A stretch of DNA of 64,000 nucleotides from Siphonodentalium dalli (taxonomy: Eukaryota; Mollusca; Scaphopoda; Gadilida; Siphonodentaliidae): contig CP136068.1 of NCBI GenBank assembly GCA_032622095.1, positions 151,925,151 to 151,989,150 of the forward strand. Reading direction: 5' to 3'. The translations under genes and the position numbers were made by a program. The first letter of the stretch is position 1. Every line of letters starts with the position of its first letter. Below are positions 58,771 to 64,000 of this stretch, piece after piece. Under the pieces are notes generated by a model. The model ran no database searches. It saw only the letters and a list, made by a program, of their open reading frames with translations, and was not told the DNA's origin.

Positions 58771-60342
58771 CAAGGGGCGGGGGTGCACAACTTACTGTTA
58801 CAGCTTGAAAATCAGAAGCCAACCGGGGTAAACAATTTTATAATTGTTTATAATTGAGGGGTGGGGATACAGTTGGATATCGACGTTTCGAAAAAAAAAA
58901 GAGCATCTTGCCACGTCACTGCATTTATGCTCTAGTCATTTATGAAAAATGTGCTTGCATCTTCGTATTCGTGTCCTTTACCGTGACCAAATGCATTCGC
59001 GTCGACGATTGAAACTCAAAGGATAATCCGCAATGCATTCTTGAGCGAAAATCATACTCACATTGGGAACACGCGTCATTTTTATCCATTCTTGGATATA
59101 TCATTGATTATGGTAAGTACATGTTACATGCTAATGTTGGCTATAATCCGCAAGTATCACTCACTATTTGTATTAATCACTAACTTTTGTCAGAGATGTT
59201 GTGACTCATACGATTTGGCGGCTACTCGCCCCATCCTATTCTGAACAGCTGTAATGTGCCAGGCATCGTGTTCCCAAGACCACTATCGCCATGTCCCTGT
59301 TTATGAGATTTCCATTGATAACACATTTTCATAAGGGGGCTACATCCCTGCGAATCAGATGGTTATATGCTCTGGTTTAAGGATGTGAAAATCGACAATT
59401 TATGTTTGACACCCTATATAGACATTCTAGACAAGTTCTTAACGTTGTAACTTTCAATAAATTGGGTAATTTCAGTAGTTACAAGGAACACATACTGCTA
59501 CATCACATCCAAGCTGACACCCCATAAGGTTTGACAATTTCTAAATATAGGCCATTTCAATCCAAACTTTTGACCAAAGGAGGTAAATATGCAAATGTTG
59601 GTCTAAAACAAAACATACTCCCTAATAAATTGTTGGAAAAAACAAAACAACAGAACAAGTTCAACCTATTGTTGTTGTAAAATTTCCAATTCATGTTGTT
59701 TCAGGTATCAAATTTCCAGCTGTTGAACGTGTTGATAAAATGTTTGGAGCGAGAAACATAACCCAACCCCCTTGTCGCGACGTCCCTGTGGGTTGTACTT
59801 GAAATTTCCAGCTGACAAAATATTTTCCCGAGGGGGTGAATCGACCCCTTGTCGCCACGTCCCTGCGTATCATGGATATATATATTATCCGTGTTAAGGG
59901 TGCGAAAACTGAAAAATTATGTTTCATAGTACTCGAACATTCTTTGTGATTGGAGATATTTGTAAATACAAAGAACACGTACTATTTGTGATTTATGTTT
60001 GTAATCGTAGGTTCATAGTATTGGCGGAATGATAAATTGTTATTTCTTACAAACAATTGTAGATTCTTACAAAGAAAAAGTTTCATAGTATTGACGCAAC
60101 AATAGGCGATAAACTAACGCAAATGATTTATCATCGAGAGTCACTGCATTTATATAAAATATGAGAATGACGGTGTGTGTTGTAAATTTGGATTAATATT
60201 CGTAAAAATAACTACTTTGAGTAAGATTATTCTCCATTTCTATTTGATAACCCAACCGGAGTGTTTCACATCACTTTAATTGTTCCAAAGACAACGCAAA
60301 CATATCAGAACTTGCGTCCGTTGTTACTCGCCTGCAGTCGTT
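58771..60342. other. Intergenic DNA, no feature supported
   Basis: Recurrent phrases such as CGCCACGTCCCTG (59846) and CGCGACGTCCCTG (59776), which also echo ACCACGTCCCTGAC at 11690, suggest decayed dispersed repeats. I could not define one. Confidence 0.35.
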
Positions 60343-60444
60343 ATTCTACACGACGACCTGCGTCATTACACTTCCAGTGTGGTAAGGAGGTATTATACAC
60401 GACGACCTGCGTCATTACACTTCCAGTGTGGTAAGGAGGTATTG
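60343..60444. repeat. 51-bp tandem duplication
   Basis: Two adjacent copies of TACACGACGACCTGCGTCAT followed by TACACTTCCAGTGTGG and TAAGGAGGTATT. Confidence 0.9.
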
Positions 60445-61724
60445 CTTTATTATTAATATGGTCGATCAATACGACAAATTGCAACAAGTAAGCAGATACG
60501 GTACTTCAATAGCAATTTTGCTGAATTGCAGTTCTAATGTTATTCGCTTCATTTTATCGGAATTTACGACCAAACTAATCAGGGAATGGAGTCAATGCAC
60601 TATGCACGAGATAATAATAAAACTCGTTTAGTGGGACGTTTTTATCGACAAAAATCAGGCTATAATTTACAGAGAACCATTTGTTTCGCGTGAAAATCGT
60701 GTTACACAATAAAAGCCAGAATAGAAAAACAGTAAATTGACCAAATGCCAATGGAAGCAGGTTCCTTTCTCAATCGGAACGAGAAACAGAACGAAGCTAT
60801 CTTATTAATGTTATCAACAGAAAAACGTGTTCGTGATCACCACATGATGTGCTATTATCGTTCAGAGCGATTCCAAATCTGCATCAGACCGTAGTTATCC
60901 GAGATCATAAAATTCTATCCAAATATGTAAAAGATAGCGCAGGTTTCGGCTTCCAAATCTACACACAAAATCAGGGTTTTTACCCCCTCCCCTGATAATA
61001 ATCAGTCTCCAAACCCCTGTTTTGATTTTATTCTTTGTATATCCTCATATTGAAAAATATGTTTGTCCACAATCGACCAAGGGAAATGCCATTCTCAGTT
61101 CAATAATGACCAGCAATGCATGTGTTTAGGGAGGACAGGAGCGGGTTAATGCAGAGAAAACTTGGTCTTCTTGTCTGTATTCACCCTGTATGTGACCATC
61201 TCCACCGGCGTAACTCGTATATAACTCGTATATACGCCGATCTAGGCGTGGAATTTATTTTTGTATGTGGCGGTTCCATGCTTCCAGATTTTCATATTTG
61301 ATCAATTAGTTTTTACTTTTTAACTTCTTACTTCTAGTTTTTAATTTTTAAAACCTGATTTTCATAATTTACAATGTTAGTTACAAGTTTCACCAATGAA
61401 GTTGATAGACACAATCATGCTACTGTTTATATAGACTATTATATTTAAGTTTTAAATAGTTAAAGCCTCATGGCGGTTTACGCTCCAAAATACATATGAT
61501 ATTATTCGCTTTTGATTTCAGTTTTCAAATAGGTCGATACATATCTACCTATCTACGATCATTAAGTAACCCAAAAAGACGCACTGAAGTAATGAAAAAT
61601 ACAACTGGGAATACGGTGTTTGGGTCCCAAAGACAAAACAGCCATTTGCACGACATGGAACAGAAAAGAGCGTTCCGTTGTAGTCTATTCCTGATATGGT
61701 AGCACTAAAGAGCGTTTGTCTGAC

Positions 61725-61905
61725 TTCTGGCAAAAACGGCTGATAAAATGGCTGTGACTTTGGCAAGTGTTTTGTAGAGCATATGAAACCGGTATACCAA
61801 TAGTTCGTTTATTTATCGACCAATCGTATCCGTCGCTCCCAGTTACGTAGAAAACACAATTGGATGTTCGAATGAGCCATGTCTGTTTAAAGTTGCAAAA
61901 TAATC
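61725..61905. repeat. Dispersed repeat shared with 10195-10440, copy 2
   Basis: It has the same order of words as copy 1 (AAATGGCTGTGACTTTGGC, AAGTGTTTT, AGAGCATATGAA, TTATCGAC, CGTATCCGTC) in direct orientation. No 29-bp minisatellite precedes it here. Confidence 0.55.
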
Positions 61906-61964
61906 TTAATTTTATCATTCAGAATTAAGAAATACACAATAAATTCGGGAATTTTACATTTTAA

Positions 61965-62125
61965 AATAGCATTTCACATTTTACAATATACAAGTTAGCA
62001 CTAAATTCTGACAATTGAAAATAACTTATCACATTCTACAATATACAAGTTAGCACTAAATTATGCATGGCATTTGACAAATTGACAATAGCATTTCAGA
62101 TTCTACAATATACAAGTTAGCACTT
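61965..62125. repeat. Tandem repeat, about 3 imperfect copies
   Basis: CTACAATATACAAGTTAGCA (or TTACAATATAC...) followed by CTAAATT occurs at 61983, 62036 and 62103 with irregular spacing of about 53-67 bp. Confidence 0.75.
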
Positions 62126-62129
62126 GGAA

Positions 62130-63190
62130 TTGTGACCCTAATTACCCTCCATACATGTGTATGGTCACAATCATTCACAGTAAGGTATAACAGAGATTAA
62201 TTCAACATGGCTGTGTTCTGGTTGGCTATCCGTATAGCTCTGAAGTCACGTATCTTCGTCGTCCGGGACCTGGTCACATGACGTCGCAATCAGGTGTACT
62301 CGGTCGCTGCTCCGGCAATGTTCGGAATGCAAATCCATGACATATATATAGGCTTATATACGAGAAATGATAATGTGTTCACGCTGGTCGAAGAAAGCGC
62401 AATCGTGTCAAGAAATGAACACTCATAATAAGTCCGTGCCTCCATACATCTGATATGTATATACATCAATGGTATTACCTCACTTCTCATAGATATAAGA
62501 CCACACCGTGCGTAGCATATACCGGTACTGTGTTATTCGTTCTTAAAACCCAGCTCCTTTTCTCTAGCTCGACTTTCTATTTCTCCGAATGGGTATGTTA
62601 TATAATGCTTTATACCATGCACAAGTCGACATTCGTAATCTAGAATGGTCATGTCTCTCAATGTATATGCACAACGAATTCCCACGGGGACCTCTATTCG
62701 AGAAATAGTTCACTTCTACCACCCGCCCACAATAACAAACATGTGCATAATGCTTATTAAACCCACGTAATACAATTCCTTGTCAGAAAAGACAGCATGT
62801 TAATTTGCATATCAGTTGTATCTATCACATTCAAACATAACACGTCGTCATAATAGAGTCGGAACACTGCGGTTCGTCGACTCAAACCCACGCAATGTTC
62901 TTCTGCGAGCGATATTACTATCATACAGATTATTGCGCCGACAGTATATATTATGTATATATACTATGTTGTGTTTACAGCGAAAACAAATAATCTATTA
63001 GATGTTTGCGTATATCGAAGTTTAATTTCGAACAAAACTGTACTGGACAACAGTATATGCCTGGACAATTGTTACCGAGACAAAATCTACGTGTAATTTC
63101 CACCCACACGAGCCGTGTGAAGGGTGTGGTTTTGCTGTCTGCCAAGGACTATTTTCTCCCAGACGTAAACGTCTCCTTTATTGATATTTA
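62130..63190. other. Intergenic DNA, no feature supported
   Basis: No gene-like frame or long repeat was found. Confidence 0.4.
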
Positions 63191-63718
63191 CAGGGGGGGG
63201 GGATCGGAAAAAAATTTCAGGCACGTATGGCATTTTTTCCCTTTCGATCATTTTTTGTACCCACCCACCCCCACCGCCAATTTTTTTTCCGTTTTCGGCA
63301 GTTTTTTCCGACCATTTTTTTGACACCCACCCCCCTTTTAACACTAAAACAGAGATTTGCGGGGGGAAACTCACTGTAAACAGCTGTATATGAATTTCTG
63401 TGCATACTATTTATCATTGATGTTAACATGGACATGTAAATAGGAATGAGTCATTTTGAGGTAAATCGGCCAAAAAAACATGGCTGCCAGCGGCCATCTT
63501 GGATTTCAAAATACAACACGATAACTACCCGCAGTCAGTTTACAGTTAGAATTACATTATTTCTCTCATTCAAAGTGGGTTTGAAGCCCAACTCATTGCC
63601 AAAACAAGCAGGAATTATTTTTTTTAGTTGCGGAAAAAATTGCTTGTTGGTGGCTTTGACCACCCACCCACCCCGGCATACGTGCCGGAATTTTTTTTTT
63701 TCACCCCCCCCCCCCCTG
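63191..63718 (+). mobile_element. CAG/G-run ended DNA element, complete copy
   Basis: It starts CAGG plus a G-run plus ATCGG (63191) and ends TTTCA plus a C-run plus TG (63718). TATTTA lies directly outside both ends. The inverted ends extend inward through GGCACGTATGGC on the left and GCATACGTGCC on the right. The interior shares the CATGGACATGTAAATAGG and GCGGCCATCTTGG phrases with the truncated inverse copy at 1428. All small frames here are shadows. Confidence 0.75.
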
Positions 63719-63741
63719 TATTTATCGGAAGTTTTTATCTG

Positions 63742-64000
63742 TATACCTTTCTCGTATTTAATTTCGCTCAATACTATTTTGCGCGCACTCGTCATTGCGC
63801 GAATTTAAAACTGAGCGAAAAATAGTACGACTGAATTTTAATATATACCACAGGGGAAACAAGATAGTTATTTTGATGAGTTACAATCATTACGAACCGT
63901 TAAACACTGAATAGACAATTATGCCTATACATGCATGGACATTATGTTTACATTCGGTCAACCAATATAAAAAATTCAAAACCATTATACCCAAATCATG
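63742..64000 (+). mobile_element. Left part of an 820-bp family element, cut by the window edge
   Basis: ATACCTTTCTCGTATTTAAT, TCAATACTATTTTGCGCGCA and GAGCGAAAAATAGTACGACT correspond to 19325-19415. Downstream, GATGAGTTACA and TCGGTCAACCAATAT parallel 19432-19520. The right end lies outside the window. Confidence 0.65.

Overview
The window looks like intergenic DNA from a mollusc nuclear genome and is almost wholly made of repeats. It is AT-rich, has no gene-dense strand bias, no operon-like spacing and no convincing host exon. The mollusc call rests on a tRNA-derived SINE on the minus strand at 3123-3440, with a good B box and the tail familiar from mollusc SINEs (AAAGCGACATTAAACC followed by an ATCAATCAACC tract), and on a second SINE-like unit at about 57990-58285. 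Degenerate non-LTR retrotransposons (L2/CR1-like and L1/Tx1-like) fit an invertebrate genome. I cannot name the species.

Layout. 1-21.9 kb: a mosaic of minisatellites (2.1-2.9, 9.8-10.2, 12.35-12.94 and 15.4-15.8 kb), foldback elements, MITEs and LINE remnants. 21.9-38.54 kb: one uninterrupted satellite array of about 16.6 kb and about 720 copies of a 23-bp unit. It contains a roughly 4.2-4.4 kb tandem segmental duplication and decays into 13-14-bp units at its right edge. Because 23 is not a multiple of 3 and the unit has no stop in any forward frame, the array reads as apparent proteins of more than 4,000 residues; these are artefacts. 38.54-64 kb: again a transposon and minisatellite mosaic, with 37-, 28-, 34- and 64-bp tandem arrays, GAT and CAT microsatellites, several MITE families and LINE pieces.

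The non-autonomous DNA transposons are the most informative part. (1) Elements with TTAA target duplications and CCCTTT ends are piggyBac-like by structure. One inserted copy (45637-46024) has its empty target site preserved in a nearby duplicated block (47596-47599). (2) A double-hairpin module has ends that are each a 67-bp near-palindrome, separated by about 54-69 or 220 bp. It occurs alone, inside TTAA elements and inside an element with unrelated termini. (3) A 393-bp element has a perfect 9-bp target duplication and three copies of the palindrome TGGGTACCCA at each end, mirrored in 29/30-bp spacing. (4) Elements end in CAG plus a G-run and a C-run plus CTG. (5) A family with TTAAAGG termini has four copies. 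(6) An 820-bp element has 42-bp inverted ends. No intact transposase or reverse transcriptase is present, so all mobile elements here would depend on enzymes encoded elsewhere.

No protein-coding host gene, rRNA, functional tRNA or CRISPR array could be supported. Coordinates of decayed elements are approximate. All family assignments come from reading motifs by eye, without database searches.
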